Below, piece by piece: positions 17,892 to 27,310 of a stretch of DNA of 62,341 bases (position 1 is the stretch's first letter; each line of letters opens with the position of its first letter). The notes beneath the pieces were generated by a model that made no database searches, was not told where the DNA came from, and saw nothing but the letters and a program-made list of their open reading frames with translations. Origin of the DNA: Nitrospira sp. Its GTDB lineage: Bacteria; Nitrospirota; Nitrospiria; Nitrospirales; Nitrospiraceae. The position numbers and the translations under genes are program-made. The stretch is taken from NCBI GenBank assembly GCA_005116815.1, contig SWDR01000028.1, positions 85,310 through 147,650 of the forward strand, in the 5' to 3' direction.

Positions 17892-19592
17892 CTAGTTCTT
17901 GCGGACGCGGCCGGTTCCGGTACGGGTCGTGGAAGAACGACCTGTTGAACTACGAGGCGCCAGGGATTTCGTGAGCGCTTGTATCGTGGCAATCGGGTTC
18001 TTGCCCAGGGGCAGGACGATAGCTTGTCGATCGTGCGCCTGTAGCGCCTGTATGTCGCCAGCTGCTTGCGCGCGAGCGAGGGTGCCAAAGGTCACGGCTG
18101 CTCCCGGGATAACCATATCGGGACTCATCTGGTCCATGAGCTGCAGAAACACTCCGCTACTCGGGCCTCCTTTATGGAGCTGGCCTGTCGAATGGAGATA
18201 GCGCGGTCCATAACCGGCCGTCGTGGTCACATGGTAACGGGAGACGAGCATTCTCCGCAGTGAACGAATGGCCTGCTCCATCTTGAGGGAAGGAGTCGTA
18301 TAGGCCAAGATCGCGACATAGACACCGGGACGGCATTGTCGCTTCAGCTGTACCGCTGCTTTAGCCGGAGTGACGGTGACCTGTTTCGGTAACTTGCCGG
18401 TAGACTCGATGGTTTTCAACACACGGGCGGTGTTGTCTTTGCTTTCCTGGACGTTCGGTTGATCGAAGGGGTGAATTCCCAACAGATGGCCTGCAACGGC
18501 TGTGGCAACTTCCCACCGGAAAAATTCCGTCGCAAGATCGTAGCGGTCTTTGAGCGTGAAGGTCAGGACCGGATGTCCCTGTCGCGCGAGTTTGGCGACC
18601 TGGTGGTCGAGCGGCCTATTGAGATCGTTTTTGAGCCGGAGATACACAAAAAGTCGGTCGGTACCATAGGCGGTCGGCGAGACGATTGGTTCATGTGCAA
18701 CGGGGATCAGGCCAGTTCCTTCCTTGCCCGTGCTTTCTGCGAGAAGCTGCTCCGCCCAGAGACCAAATGCCGAAATCTGGGGTGAGGTAATGAGTGTGAT
18801 TTTGTTTCGTCCCGCTTGGGCGAGTGCGGCCATCGTCGCGCCAAGGTCGGCGCCGGGGTTGTGTTCGAGCGGAGACTGCACATGGCAAACTCGAGCCATC
18901 ATTGCAGTACGTGCCAGCAACTCTGCCACATCGATACCCATCAATGCCGCCGGGACTAATCCGAAATAGGACAGCACCGAGTACCTCCCGCCGATGTCCG
19001 GAGGGCTGGTAAAGATGCGCAAGAACTGACGCTCCGTTGCGAGTGTTTCTAACCCCGTGCCAGGATCTGTAATGGCGATAAATTGTTTTCCACATTGATG
19101 ACCCGCCGTTTTCTGCACAAGATCCCAAAAGTGGGCGAAGAGAGACATGACCTCAATGGTTCCGCCCGACTTACTCGCGAGGATGAACAGACTTCGAGCA
19201 GGGTCGATGGCCTTCGTAACCTGTCCGACCCATCCTGGGACGGTGGAGTCGAGGACCCACATGCGTGGAAAACCACGGCCTGATCCAAACGAAGCACGCA
19301 GGACTTCCGGGCCCAAACTGCTGCCACCCATTCCTAGTAGGATGACATCGCGAATGCCGCTATTCTTCACCGAAGTTGCGAAGGCCCGTAATTCCTCGGT
19401 TCGATCTTTCATCTCGTCGATGACGGTCAGCCATCCGAGACGATTGCTGATGTCGGTAGGATCTTGTTTCCACAGTCGATGGTCTCGCGCCCATAATCGT
19501 TCGACCGCATGACTGGCAGTGAGCCGTACCTGTGCCGCGGCAACCAGGGACTGCAGCTCCAAGGAAAACGATCGATCGATCTTAACCTTCAT
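17892..19592 (-). CDS. pgi: Glucose-6-phosphate isomerase
   Basis: 566 aa from ATG 19592, chosen for the AAGGG site five bases upstream; an upstream TTG extension is unsupported. It interconverts glucose-6-phosphate and fructose-6-phosphate. Motifs include LLGMGGSSLGPEVLRA, SKSGGTIEVMS and HPFDQPNVQESK, closest to the Pgi half of transaldolase-Pgi fusion proteins. The C-terminal part (residues 400-566) contains the HSTGQLHKGGP motif and ends in a basic S/T/R-rich tail. It heads the operon with pgl, glk and rpiA. Confidence 0.93.
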   Translation of the reverse strand: MKVKIDRSFSLELQSLVAAAQVRLTASHAVERLWARDHRLWKQDPTDISNRLGWLTVIDEMKDRTEELRAFATSVKNSGIRDVILLGMGGSSLGPEVLRASFGSGRGFPRMWVLDSTVPGWVGQVTKAIDPARSLFILASKSGGTIEVMSLFAHFWDLVQKTAGHQCGKQFIAITDPGTGLETLATERQFLRIFTSPPDIGGRYSVLSYFGLVPAALMGIDVAELLARTAMMARVCHVQSPLEHNPGADLGATMAALAQAGRNKITLITSPQISAFGLWAEQLLAESTGKEGTGLIPVAHEPIVSPTAYGTDRLFVYLRLKNDLNRPLDHQVAKLARQGHPVLTFTLKDRYDLATEFFRWEVATAVAGHLLGIHPFDQPNVQESKDNTARVLKTIESTGKLPKQVTVTPAKAAVQLKRQCRPGVYVAILAYTTPSLKMEQAIRSLRRMLVSRYHVTTTAGYGPRYLHSTGQLHKGGPSSGVFLQLMDQMSPDMVIPGAAVTFGTLARAQAAGDIQALQAHDRQAIVLPLGKNPIATIQALTKSLAPRSSTGRSSTTRTGTGRVRKN

Positions 19593-19651
19593 GACAACCC
19601 TTCTGTACATCTTAGATATCGGATGAGTGAAACACAAACATAAGACCTTAC

Positions 19652-20293
19652 CTATGGTGTCGTGGATCGACGGATAAGAACGGGCATGCCTTCTACGACC
19701 GTCCAGGCGAGAGATTGTGCATGCTCGTGAGACACCGTGAGGTCAAGGGAAGGAAGAGACAGAGTCGGATCTCCAGTCCTCAGCATGTTTCCCCATATTG
19801 TGAGCCTCCGCCACCATACCCGCCCTCGCTGCATGATCCATTGCCAGGGGTCGCCATCGGTGCTCGAGAACACGAGGATCCTCAACGGGGGGGAGAACTG
19901 CAGTGTATACGTTGTCGGCATATCTCCAAGTGAGATGGGCTCTTGTTCAGCTCCGGCTGCGGGGTCAATTTTTCGACGACTCACAGGAGGACGTTCGCGT
20001 AATCGATATGCGCTCATCAATTGATCGAGGTGTGAGGCCGACCAGCTTTCGATTGGAATGCGGTGGAGTTCGACGCCCCGACCCTTGATCAGTATGACGT
20101 TGGACGCGAGGTCAATGAGCACATAGGTCTGTGGACGGGCCGCAAGCTTGATCTCTTCTTCTAACACGCGGGTAGCTTCTTGGAGCGCGACGGGGTCGGT
20201 CATGCCTACTGTAGAAGTTACGTCATGTTCAGCGGCCCGGCTTACCGACGTAAGGGAGAGGAGCATGGAGAGTACTGCGCAGAGAAAAATCAT
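19652..20293 (-). CDS. Exported protein related to L,D-transpeptidase N-termini, catalytic part absent
   Basis: 213 aa with a signal peptide (residues 1-20, ending SRAAE). Residues 55-75 (YVLIDLASNVILIKGRG) match the start of the YkuD-type domain in the next gene upstream (YILVDTARNHLYIKRGD). The HG...SHGC catalytic signature is missing, so transpeptidation is not expected. It may be a decayed paralogue or a non-catalytic partner. A run of nine Gs at 20295-20303 directly precedes the start, so the leader may be prone to slippage. The gene follows two L,D-transpeptidases by 30 bp and is probably in their operon. Confidence 0.62.
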   Translation of the reverse strand: MIFLCAVLSMLLSLTSVSRAAEHDVTSTVGMTDPVALQEATRVLEEEIKLAARPQTYVLIDLASNVILIKGRGVELHRIPIESWSASHLDQLMSAYRLRERPPVSRRKIDPAAGAEQEPISLGDMPTTYTLQFSPPLRILVFSSTDGDPWQWIMQRGRVWWRRLTIWGNMLRTGDPTLSLPSLDLTVSHEHAQSLAWTVVEGMPVLIRRSTTP

Positions 20294-20323
20294 AGGGGGG
20301 GGGCTGCGCCAGTGCGAGGCCGG

Positions 20324-20956
20324 TTAAAAAATCATGATCGGTGTGCCGACCTTGGCGAGCCGATACACACTTTTCAAATCGTCATCGTTGAGTCGAATAC
20401 AGCCATGCGTCACATTTTTTCCAAGGAGGCGGGTATAGAGCGTGCCATGGATAAAATAGCCCTTCCCAAATCCGAGTGCATATTCGCCGAGCACTCCCGA
20501 TTCGAGGCGGTCGGCCTGACTCTTGGGGACTTCGAGTCCTTCTTCAATAAAGGCCCAGTCCGGCTTCACCCAGACGGGATTGGTCAATCTTGATTGTACG
20601 GTAAATTCTCCCCGCGGGGTATCGAAGATCCACTGTCCTTTTGAATCGCCAGGCTTATCGAGAATCGTGCCGCTGCCGGTGGAAGCCACTGCATCCAGCA
20701 GCACCTGATCGCCCCGTTTGATATAGAGGTGATTCCGGGCCGTATCGACAAGTATATAGGGTTGCGTCGGCATCAACTGAGTCAGTTGTTTGACGAGCAT
20801 CTTATAGCGCGCGTGGAGTGTCTGCGATCCAGCAGGATCGACCGCGGTGGGTTGTATGGTTACCGCATCGGACAAGGGCAGACCACTGCTCTGCACGAGG
20901 GTGACGAGGAAGAGGCTCATCGCGACATACCACAGAGACAGAAGGATGCGCTTCAT
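20324..20956 (-). CDS. L,D-transpeptidase (YkuD family)
   Basis: 210 aa. The signal peptide spans residues 1-24. The YkuD domain carries the catalytic signature YFIHGTLYTRLLG followed by THGCIRL, with nucleophilic Cys near residue 187. These enzymes form meso-diaminopimelate 3-3 cross-links in peptidoglycan or attach lipoproteins to it. It sits nine bases after the second transpeptidase gene, forming an envelope operon that ends with the degenerate relative at 19652-20293. Confidence 0.92.
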   Translation of the reverse strand: MKRILLSLWYVAMSLFLVTLVQSSGLPLSDAVTIQPTAVDPAGSQTLHARYKMLVKQLTQLMPTQPYILVDTARNHLYIKRGDQVLLDAVASTGSGTILDKPGDSKGQWIFDTPRGEFTVQSRLTNPVWVKPDWAFIEEGLEVPKSQADRLESGVLGEYALGFGKGYFIHGTLYTRLLGKNVTHGCIRLNDDDLKSVYRLAKVGTPIMIF

Positions 20957-20965
20957 GTATCCGCC

Positions 20966-22114
20966 TCAGGTTTCTTTTCTTTGCACACCGAGCATTTCTA
21001 AGGTCTGGGCCACAGAGTTTTGCTCGTGTAAGGCACCGACGATGGTCACCGGCGTTCCCTTTTCGACCCGATCGAAGAGCAGGACCATCTGCGTATTCTC
21101 GAGCATGACGCACCCCAGAGTTTGGGCCATCAATTCGTTCTCGACTCCGTGGATTTCGATTTGTCCCCCGATCGCTCGCGATGCCGGGATCTGTCCGGTC
21201 TTCCGTTCGAGCCGGTAACGGCGTCGATCCTCTTCGTTGGGATAGTCGAGCACCAAGGCGCGATAAAACTGCGTCTGCCCCTGTCCGCGCTTACTGCTGA
21301 CCCGATACCGGCCTTCCGGGGTGGCGCCGTCGCCCTGGTATCGTTTCTCTCGAATGCCATTAAATCCAAGGCGGACGGGGTAGGATACGATTTTTTGCCC
21401 GTTTCTATAGAGGGTCAACACTCGATCGGCCTTGCTCACCACAACAGCCGAGGCTCGATGGATGCGTGACCAGGTGATCGTGTCTTTGGCCATCTGCTGC
21501 CAGCCAACGATTTGATCTCGATTAGCATATCGCCCTAATTCATGGCTCAACAAGACCGCTTGGGTAGCCAAATTCTGCGCAGCCCGGTCCGCTGCATCGA
21601 GGGAGCGATCATATTGACCTTGCTCATAGAAGGCACGGGCCTGTTTCATGAGCAGATCGGTTTCTACTGGCTTTTGTCCCAGAACGAGCCGGCTATCGAT
21701 GCCGCTGACCTGCATGGTCATCATCCGTGACCGGTCCTCAACCTGAGCAATCTTGCTTTCAGCTGAATGACGCAAAGTTTCTCGCTCTTTTGTGAGGCGA
21801 GTAACCGTGTGGGCCCCTTCTTCTTGTAACCGACGAAGAGCGATTTCTAAGTCATTGGGCTCCCAGGGCCAGCGAATCAGATCTTCGTCAGCCTGAACCC
21901 GACTTTTTAGCGCCATCCATTGGTGTGCAAACTGAGCATAGTCGTTCGGCGAAAACTCAGCTGCCCGCAGCTGCATTAAGTCACGATCAATATTTTCGAC
22001 CGCCTCGATCGCGTCTTGGGGCACGGCCTCTACGCAGCCGGGAAGCGAACCGGCTAATGCCAGTGCTCCCCACCCCAAGACGATCGATGTGATTCGCAGA
22101 CCGTAACCAGGCAT
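20966..22114 (-). CDS. L,D-transpeptidase lipoprotein with coiled-coil N-terminus
   Basis: 382 aa. A hydrophobic leader ends in a probable lipobox (SLPGC, Cys27). Residues 35-200 are mostly helical and charged, probably coiled coil or TPR-like. The C-terminal YkuD domain carries GQIEIHGVENELMAQTLGC with the nucleophilic Cys near residue 338; the usual SHGC reads TLGC. That variant occurs in some LDT subfamilies. Role: peptidoglycan cross-linking or editing at the outer-membrane side. It follows the coiled-coil lipoprotein gene by 14 bp. Confidence 0.88.
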   Translation of the reverse strand: MPGYGLRITSIVLGWGALALAGSLPGCVEAVPQDAIEAVENIDRDLMQLRAAEFSPNDYAQFAHQWMALKSRVQADEDLIRWPWEPNDLEIALRRLQEEGAHTVTRLTKERETLRHSAESKIAQVEDRSRMMTMQVSGIDSRLVLGQKPVETDLLMKQARAFYEQGQYDRSLDAADRAAQNLATQAVLLSHELGRYANRDQIVGWQQMAKDTITWSRIHRASAVVVSKADRVLTLYRNGQKIVSYPVRLGFNGIREKRYQGDGATPEGRYRVSSKRGQGQTQFYRALVLDYPNEEDRRRYRLERKTGQIPASRAIGGQIEIHGVENELMAQTLGCVMLENTQMVLLFDRVEKGTPVTIVGALHEQNSVAQTLEMLGVQRKET

Positions 22115-22128
22115 ATGATCAGTCTAAC

Positions 22129-22746
22129 TTATTTCTTCTTCGCCGCAGAGGGCTTTCCTTTTCCGATCTTGGCAAGCGCCGCCTCGATTTCGTGCGAGAC
22201 AGCCTGACTCTTCTCGTGAATGGCGACCGCCTTCGTTTGTGCGACCGGATAGTCGGCGGTGTCGATGGCCATTTGCACCTGATTGAGGGATGCCTTGAGA
22301 GCTTCAGCATCGGCCTTGATTGATTCCAATGCGGCGCGATCTTTTCCCGTAGGCGCTTTAGCGACTAACGCGAGTGTAGCCGCGACGGCCTCTTGGGCGA
22401 CTTGCTGTGCCTGAAGCGCAGCGGCTTTGGCCTCATCCTTTTTCTTCGTCGCCTCCGCTTTGAGTCGTTCCGCATCGCTCTTCGCTGCCACGGCAAGCTG
22501 TTCGACTTTGCCGTAGTCACGGAATATTGCGAGTTTGCCGTCTTGATCGCTTACTTCTTTCTTGAGCGCGGCGAGTGAGCCTTGAACTTTGGCATATTCG
22601 TCCGCGACATAGGTTGAAGCGCCACTCTGTTGCGCCTCTGACACAGCTTTTTCTGCTGCCGCGATCTGTTCCGTAGGCGGCTTCGCACAGGCCGTGAGCA
22701 TCAGAAGGGCGCATAGGACTGGCAACACCGTGGATCGTGAATTCAT
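22129..22746 (-). CDS. Coiled-coil lipoprotein, unknown function
   Basis: 205 aa from ATG 22746 (strong GAGGAGGAG site). The lipobox LMLTAC precedes KPPTEQ. The mature chain is almost wholly helical and rich in Ala, Lys, Glu and Gln, with heptad-like repeats, like cell-wall-spanning Lpp-type or DUF4398-like lipoproteins. It is the first gene of the run containing three YkuD-related genes, so a structural role linking outer membrane and peptidoglycan is a reasonable inference. Confidence 0.75.
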   Translation of the reverse strand: MNSRSTVLPVLCALLMLTACAKPPTEQIAAAEKAVSEAQQSGASTYVADEYAKVQGSLAALKKEVSDQDGKLAIFRDYGKVEQLAVAAKSDAERLKAEATKKKDEAKAAALQAQQVAQEAVAATLALVAKAPTGKDRAALESIKADAEALKASLNQVQMAIDTADYPVAQTKAVAIHEKSQAVSHEIEAALAKIGKGKPSAAKKK

Positions 22747-23172
22747 GGTTTTTCTCCTCCTCAAGTTGCCGACTGATAGCCAGCGTTCATGTGATGTTCG
22801 ATTGCGGTCAATGTCTTTGCAAACAAGATGCTGAGAACCTTATTGAAGTCGCAAGGGCAATGCCAGTGAAGTCGAGAAGAGATAGGCTGAAAATCTCCGC
22901 TCTTACAATGACTTGCATATGGCAGGGTTAGATCCTTGCCAAATCATGGGGCGATCTAGCCAGGACTTCAACAAAAGTGCCTCAATTAATATTAAATCGC
23001 TAGCGAGTATGCAGGGGGCAACGGCTCCTTTGCATGAGATGGCGTACCCTCAATGATGGTTTTGCGAAAAATCCGTCAGCTTTTAGATTGGGCAAGTAGT
23101 TTGACAGGGTGCAACCCCATCTCTATAATGCCCCGTTCATCTGTAAGTCTTCTTAGGCAAGGAGTGATCGTT
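22747..23172. other. Divergent intergenic region between the lipoprotein operon and rpmH
   Basis: About 425 bp with no supported gene. It contains the rpmH promoter at its right end, an AT-rich island with the palindrome TTAATATTAA near 22986, and a GGCAGGG/CCTTGCC dyad near 22922. I looked for DnaA boxes because rpmH often borders the origin and found none. Confidence 0.6.
23101..23129 (+). promoter_or_regulatory. Consensus housekeeping-sigma promoter of rpmH
   Basis: TTGACA at 23101-23106, 17-bp spacer, TATAAT at 23124-23129. Both hexamers match the sigma-70-type consensus perfectly, as fits a ribosomal-protein and RNase P operon. The rpmH start codon lies 43 bases further on. Confidence 0.92.
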
Positions 23173-23310
23173 ATGTCATTTACATCAGCGCAGCCATCGA
23201 ACCTTAAGAGAAAGCGTGAGCATGGGTTCCGTAAACGGATGAGCACGAAAAATGGCCGTAGGGTCATTGCTCGTCGTCGCGCGAAGGGTCGAGCCCGCTT
23301 AACCGTATAG
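23173..23310 (+). CDS. rpmH: 50S ribosomal protein L34
   Basis: 45 aa. A tiny, strongly basic protein with the L34 signature ([20 protein letters not shown], then RRRAKGR). An AGGAG site lies just upstream of ATG 23173; longer readings of this frame are spurious. L34 sits in the large subunit near 23S rRNA domain III. Its position before rnpA, yidD and yidC is conserved across bacteria. Confidence 0.97.
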   Translation: MSFTSAQPSNLKRKREHGFRKRMSTKNGRRVIARRRAKGRARLTV

Positions 23311-23478
23311 GTTGACCAGAGCTTCAGTTCGGCTTTGCGAGGAATCTTGCCCCTCGGTACGTGTCCCAACACTGACGTTCCCGCTACAGGATGACGGTAG
23401 GCGGTCATGATCGAGTCCGGAGATCTGGTCTCGAAAGGGAATTCTTGTGCACCGTGGCCTTCTCCCAGGATGATCGTC

Positions 23479-23841
23479 ATGTTACAGGGTGGAGGTGACA
23501 GGGCTCTATTCCTGAAACGCAGCCGCGACATCGAGTATGCCAAGAAGAACGGTCGTCGGATTTCGACCCCCTTCTTTAACATGATGATTTGCCCGACCGA
23601 TGTCAGCGGGAGTCGAGTCGGTATTGTGGTGGGGAAACGATTCGGGGGAGCCGTGAGCCGGAATCGGGTCAAACGCCTATTTCGAGAGCTCACACGCCAC
23701 GTGCAAGGTGAATTGATTCAAGGACAATCCCTCGTGGTCTTTCCAAAGCGGGATTCGATTGTGCAGCCATTTGCTGTCCTGAAAGAAGCTTGGCTGGTGA
23801 CACTCCAACGCCAACGGCTGCTGCGGCCCCATGAAAACTAG
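23479..23841 (+). CDS. rnpA: Ribonuclease P protein component
   Basis: 120 aa. It assists the RNase P RNA in maturing tRNA 5' ends. The family signature is [19 protein letters not shown] in the central helix. ATG 23479 is preceded by AGGA at eight bases; in-frame ATGs at 23470 and 23407 are possible but would add residues unlike the family. The reading frame runs 11 bp into yidD. Confidence 0.93.
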   Translation: MLQGGGDRALFLKRSRDIEYAKKNGRRISTPFFNMMICPTDVSGSRVGIVVGKRFGGAVSRNRVKRLFRELTRHVQGELIQGQSLVVFPKRDSIVQPFAVLKEAWLVTLQRQRLLRPHEN

Positions 23842-24052
23842 TGTGCGCCAGTGCTGCCTGACTCTGCTCGCTGGGTACCGCTATTGGGTCTCGCCGTTCC
23901 TGGGTCCTGCCTGCCGCTTCGATCCAACCTGTTCTGAATATGCGAGTACTGCGATCGGTCGATACGGAGTGCTTCGTGGCCTCAAGCTTGCGGCCTGCCG
24001 TGTGCTGAAATGCCACCCGTTTCATCCCGGAGGAATGGATCCTGTGAAGTAA
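23831..24052 (+). CDS. yidD: Membrane protein insertion efficiency factor YidD
   Basis: 73 aa. Carries the conserved core [20 protein letters not shown], then SEYA and CHPFHPGG. YidD is a small amphipathic inner-membrane-associated protein that aids YidC-dependent insertion. The start overlaps the rnpA stop, so the genes are translationally coupled. Confidence 0.95.
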   Translation: MKTSVRQCCLTLLAGYRYWVSPFLGPACRFDPTCSEYASTAIGRYGVLRGLKLAACRVLKCHPFHPGGMDPVK

Positions 24053-24089
24053 CAGGATCTTGATCGTTCACATCGGATACTAATTGGTC

Positions 24090-25793
24090 ATGGAAAAACG
24101 CGTCGTCATCTTTCTCGTCCTGTCGTTAGCGATCATCTTGGGATACGATCTGCTCCTTAAGCAGATGGGATGGCTCCCTGAGCCGCCTCCTATTCAGAAC
24201 TCTTCCGCTCGGGATTCCTCGTCCTCCATCGAGACAGAATCAGCTCCCACTCCCGCGACGGGACAGGACAACACTTCGATCAACGTGAATGTCCCACCCC
24301 AATCAGGTCATAAGCCTGGCGTGATTTCGTCGGATACGGCGCTCGCGACATCTGAACAGACGGTCACAGTGGAAACAGATCTGGTCCGAGTCGGTCTGTC
24401 AAATCGTGGTGGCGTCATTCGAAGCTGGGAACTGAAGCGATACCATACTGCAGCGCCTGACGAGAAGCCGGTACAACTCGTGTATCAAGTGGGGAAGTTC
24501 AGAGGCCCTCTCTCCATTACAGTTGCGAACGCGGATATTGAAAAGACGATTCGAGAAGGCCTTTATACCATTGATAAGGATTTCACGCTCCTTGATGCCT
24601 CACATCCCGTCGGGCATGTCACGATGCAGTTTCATGACCCCGTCACTCATCTCGGCGTAGAGAAGCGGATGACCTTTCATCACGATAGTTACGTCGTGGA
24701 TGTCTCGGTTGCCCTGGAGGGAGTGGCTGAATCATACGATGTGGGATTGGGCACAAACTTTGGCATCGTGGAATGGGGCGAAGGGTTTATCGGATTGATC
24801 GGATCGGCTTCGCTGGTTGACGACAAAGCTGAAAAAGAAACTCCGGATACGGAGCTTGAACGGAAAGGTTCAGTCCAGTGGGTCGCGTTACAAGATAAGT
24901 ACTTCCTTTCCGTATTGATGCCAAAACAGGCGACATCTGCCCTGGCCAAGAAGGAAGGCGATAAGGTTGTATCAGCCGGCGTACGGATGCCAGCGCCAGT
25001 TGCTGGATCCTCGATCGCACTTCAGCTCTATGCGGGCCCCAAGGAATACGACACCCTTCGCTCATTGAACGTGGGCTTGGAAGATACCATCGATTTCGGA
25101 TGGTTCATCTTCGGCAGCTGGACAGTGGTGAAGTCTGTCGCCAAGCCGATCTTCTACGTGCTGCGATTCATTCATGACTACACCTACAACTATGGGGTCA
25201 CCATCATCCTGCTGACGATGGCAATTAAGTTATTGTTTGTCCCGTTACAGTACAAGAGCTACAAGTCGATGAAAATGATGCAGCTGATCCAACCTAAGGT
25301 CGCTGCAGTGCAAGAAAAATTCAAAGACGACCGAGACCGACTGAACAAGGAATTGATCAAGCTCTATCGTGACCAGAAAGTAAATCCTGTCGGCGGCTGC
25401 CTGCCGATGGTGTTACAGATGCCGGTCTTTGTGGCGTTGTTTAATATCCTCTATATGACGATCGATTTGCGCCAAGCCCCTTTCATGCTCTGGATTACCG
25501 ATTTGTCGGTGCAGGATCCCTACTATGTGCTGCCCATAATCATGGGGGCGACGATGGTCATTCAACAGAAGATTACCCCCACCACGATGGATCCGACACA
25601 GGCGAAGATTATGTTGGTGCTCCCGGTGTTTATGACCTTTCTGTTCGTGAACTTTCCTGCCGGACTTGTGTTGTATTGGCTGACAAATAACGTGCTGACC
25701 ATCTCCCAGCAAGTATTCACGGATCGATTTTTATTTCGCAATAAATCACTCATTACGACAGGCCCGGAACTGAGCAGCGGGGCAAAGTCCTAA
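24090..25793 (+). CDS. yidC: Membrane protein insertase YidC
   Basis: 567 aa from ATG 24090 (an in-frame TTG six bases earlier is less likely). The Gram-negative architecture is visible: N-terminal transmembrane anchor (residues 5-21), a proline/serine-rich linker, a large periplasmic beta-rich domain (about 85-340) and a C-terminal 5-TM insertase core from about 355 (YNYGVTIILLTMAIKLLFVP, KVNPVGGCLPMVLQMPVFVA). It inserts inner-membrane proteins with or without SecYEG. Confidence 0.96.
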   Translation: MEKRVVIFLVLSLAIILGYDLLLKQMGWLPEPPPIQNSSARDSSSSIETESAPTPATGQDNTSINVNVPPQSGHKPGVISSDTALATSEQTVTVETDLVRVGLSNRGGVIRSWELKRYHTAAPDEKPVQLVYQVGKFRGPLSITVANADIEKTIREGLYTIDKDFTLLDASHPVGHVTMQFHDPVTHLGVEKRMTFHHDSYVVDVSVALEGVAESYDVGLGTNFGIVEWGEGFIGLIGSASLVDDKAEKETPDTELERKGSVQWVALQDKYFLSVLMPKQATSALAKKEGDKVVSAGVRMPAPVAGSSIALQLYAGPKEYDTLRSLNVGLEDTIDFGWFIFGSWTVVKSVAKPIFYVLRFIHDYTYNYGVTIILLTMAIKLLFVPLQYKSYKSMKMMQLIQPKVAAVQEKFKDDRDRLNKELIKLYRDQKVNPVGGCLPMVLQMPVFVALFNILYMTIDLRQAPFMLWITDLSVQDPYYVLPIIMGATMVIQQKITPTTMDPTQAKIMLVLPVFMTFLFVNFPAGLVLYWLTNNVLTISQQVFTDRFLFRNKSLITTGPELSSGAKS

Positions 25794-25875
25794 CATCACA
25801 ACTTCCGCACGGCCGCTTCACACGAGGACATGAAACCGGCGACGTGGAAGCGGTCACCCGGTCAAAGAGTCGCCA

Positions 25876-27303
25876 ATGCAGGGAGGACTCGAGGATACCA
25901 TCTGTGCCATTGCGACTCCCGCAGGAGAGGGCGGCATAGGGATCGTTCGCCTGAGTGGTCCTCAAGCCCTCGTCGTAGCGTCTCGAATTGTTCGGTTACG
26001 TTCCGGTCATCCCCTCTCATCGGTTTCCTCTCATACGCTTCATCTTGCCGATCTCGTGATACCCGCAACGGTTGATCGGAAAGACCTCAGACTCGGCCAG
26101 GTACGGACGACCGCAACAGACCTCCTCGATGAAGCACTCGTGGTCTATATGAAGGCTCCGCGTTCCTTTACCGCAGAGGATGTCGTTGAAATCCAGTCTC
26201 ATGGCGGGGCGCTGGTGCTCGGGATGGTCTGCAAAGTCTGCGTAGAGTCCGGTGCAAGGATGGCAGAGCCTGGCGAATTTACAAAGCGAGCCTTTCTTAA
26301 CGGACGATTAGACCTCTCGCAGGCTGAAGCGGTACTCGACACCATCAGGGCGACATCGACGGCCGGTCTGAACATCGCTCAGCGCCATCTGCGAGGCGAT
26401 CTTGCGCGGGAGGTGGAAGAGACCCGGACCTCTCTCTTGACGGTACTGGCCCATGTAGAGGCAGGTATCGATTTTGTGGGCGAAGACATTTCATTTCTTC
26501 AACGTGAGGAACTCGTACGCATTGTTAGCGAGGCCTGTGCCGTCGCTCAGAAGCTGGAATCGACGGCGCAGGAAGGGCGGATCTTGCGGGAAGGAGCCTA
26601 TGTCGTTATCCTTGGGCGCCCGAATGTCGGCAAGTCGAGTCTCTTAAATCGACTGTTAAAGGAGGAGCGGGCGATTGTCACCGCCATTCCTGGGACAACG
26701 AGGGACGTGATTGAGGAATCTATCGATCTCGATGGAGTGATGATTCGTTTGGTCGATACGGCCGGCATGCGGGACACGGACGATGTCGTTGAGCGGGAAG
26801 GTATCAAACGTACAAAGATTGCACAAGATGAGGCGGATCTTGTGTTGGTCGTGCTGGATGGGACTATGCCCCTCACGAACGATGACCGAGAGCTATTACA
26901 TCTCGTCAGAGATCGTAAACATATCGTGGTGCTGAACAAAGCGGACCTCACCGATACGGTGGAGATGAACTCAGTTTTTGCAGACCATGTGGCATACCGT
27001 ATATCGGCAAAAACCGGTTCTGGAATTGAAACGGTGAAGTCGGCCCTTCGTGCGCAGCTCGTATCCGGGGGCTTTGAATCGGCGGAGACCGCCACAGTCA
27101 CGAGCGTGCGGCATCGTGACGCATTACGCCGCGCGGTTGAATCCTTGGGCCAGGCTCTTGAGTCCGTACAATGTGGGATGCCCGGGGAACTGGTCTCGAT
27201 CGATGTGCGTACCGCAGCCGACGCACTTGGAGAAATTACCGGCGCCATTACGACCGACGAGATTCTAGGTCAGATATTTTCACAATTCTGTATCGGCAAG
27301 TAG
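25876..27303 (+). CDS. mnmE: tRNA modification GTPase MnmE
   Basis: 475 aa. The N-terminal tetrahydrofolate-binding domain starts [22 protein letters not shown]. The G domain has [12 protein letters not shown] (P-loop), DTAGMRDT (G3) and NKADL (G4). The C-terminus is CIGK, the conserved catalytic-cysteine tail. With MnmG, encoded eight bases downstream, it forms 5-carboxymethylaminomethyluridine at the tRNA wobble base. Confidence 0.97.
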   Translation: MQGGLEDTICAIATPAGEGGIGIVRLSGPQALVVASRIVRLRSGHPLSSVSSHTLHLADLVIPATVDRKDLRLGQVRTTATDLLDEALVVYMKAPRSFTAEDVVEIQSHGGALVLGMVCKVCVESGARMAEPGEFTKRAFLNGRLDLSQAEAVLDTIRATSTAGLNIAQRHLRGDLAREVEETRTSLLTVLAHVEAGIDFVGEDISFLQREELVRIVSEACAVAQKLESTAQEGRILREGAYVVILGRPNVGKSSLLNRLLKEERAIVTAIPGTTRDVIEESIDLDGVMIRLVDTAGMRDTDDVVEREGIKRTKIAQDEADLVLVVLDGTMPLTNDDRELLHLVRDRKHIVVLNKADLTDTVEMNSVFADHVAYRISAKTGSGIETVKSALRAQLVSGGFESAETATVTSVRHRDALRRAVESLGQALESVQCGMPGELVSIDVRTAADALGEITGAITTDEILGQIFSQFCIGK

Positions 27304-27310
27304 GAGCGGA

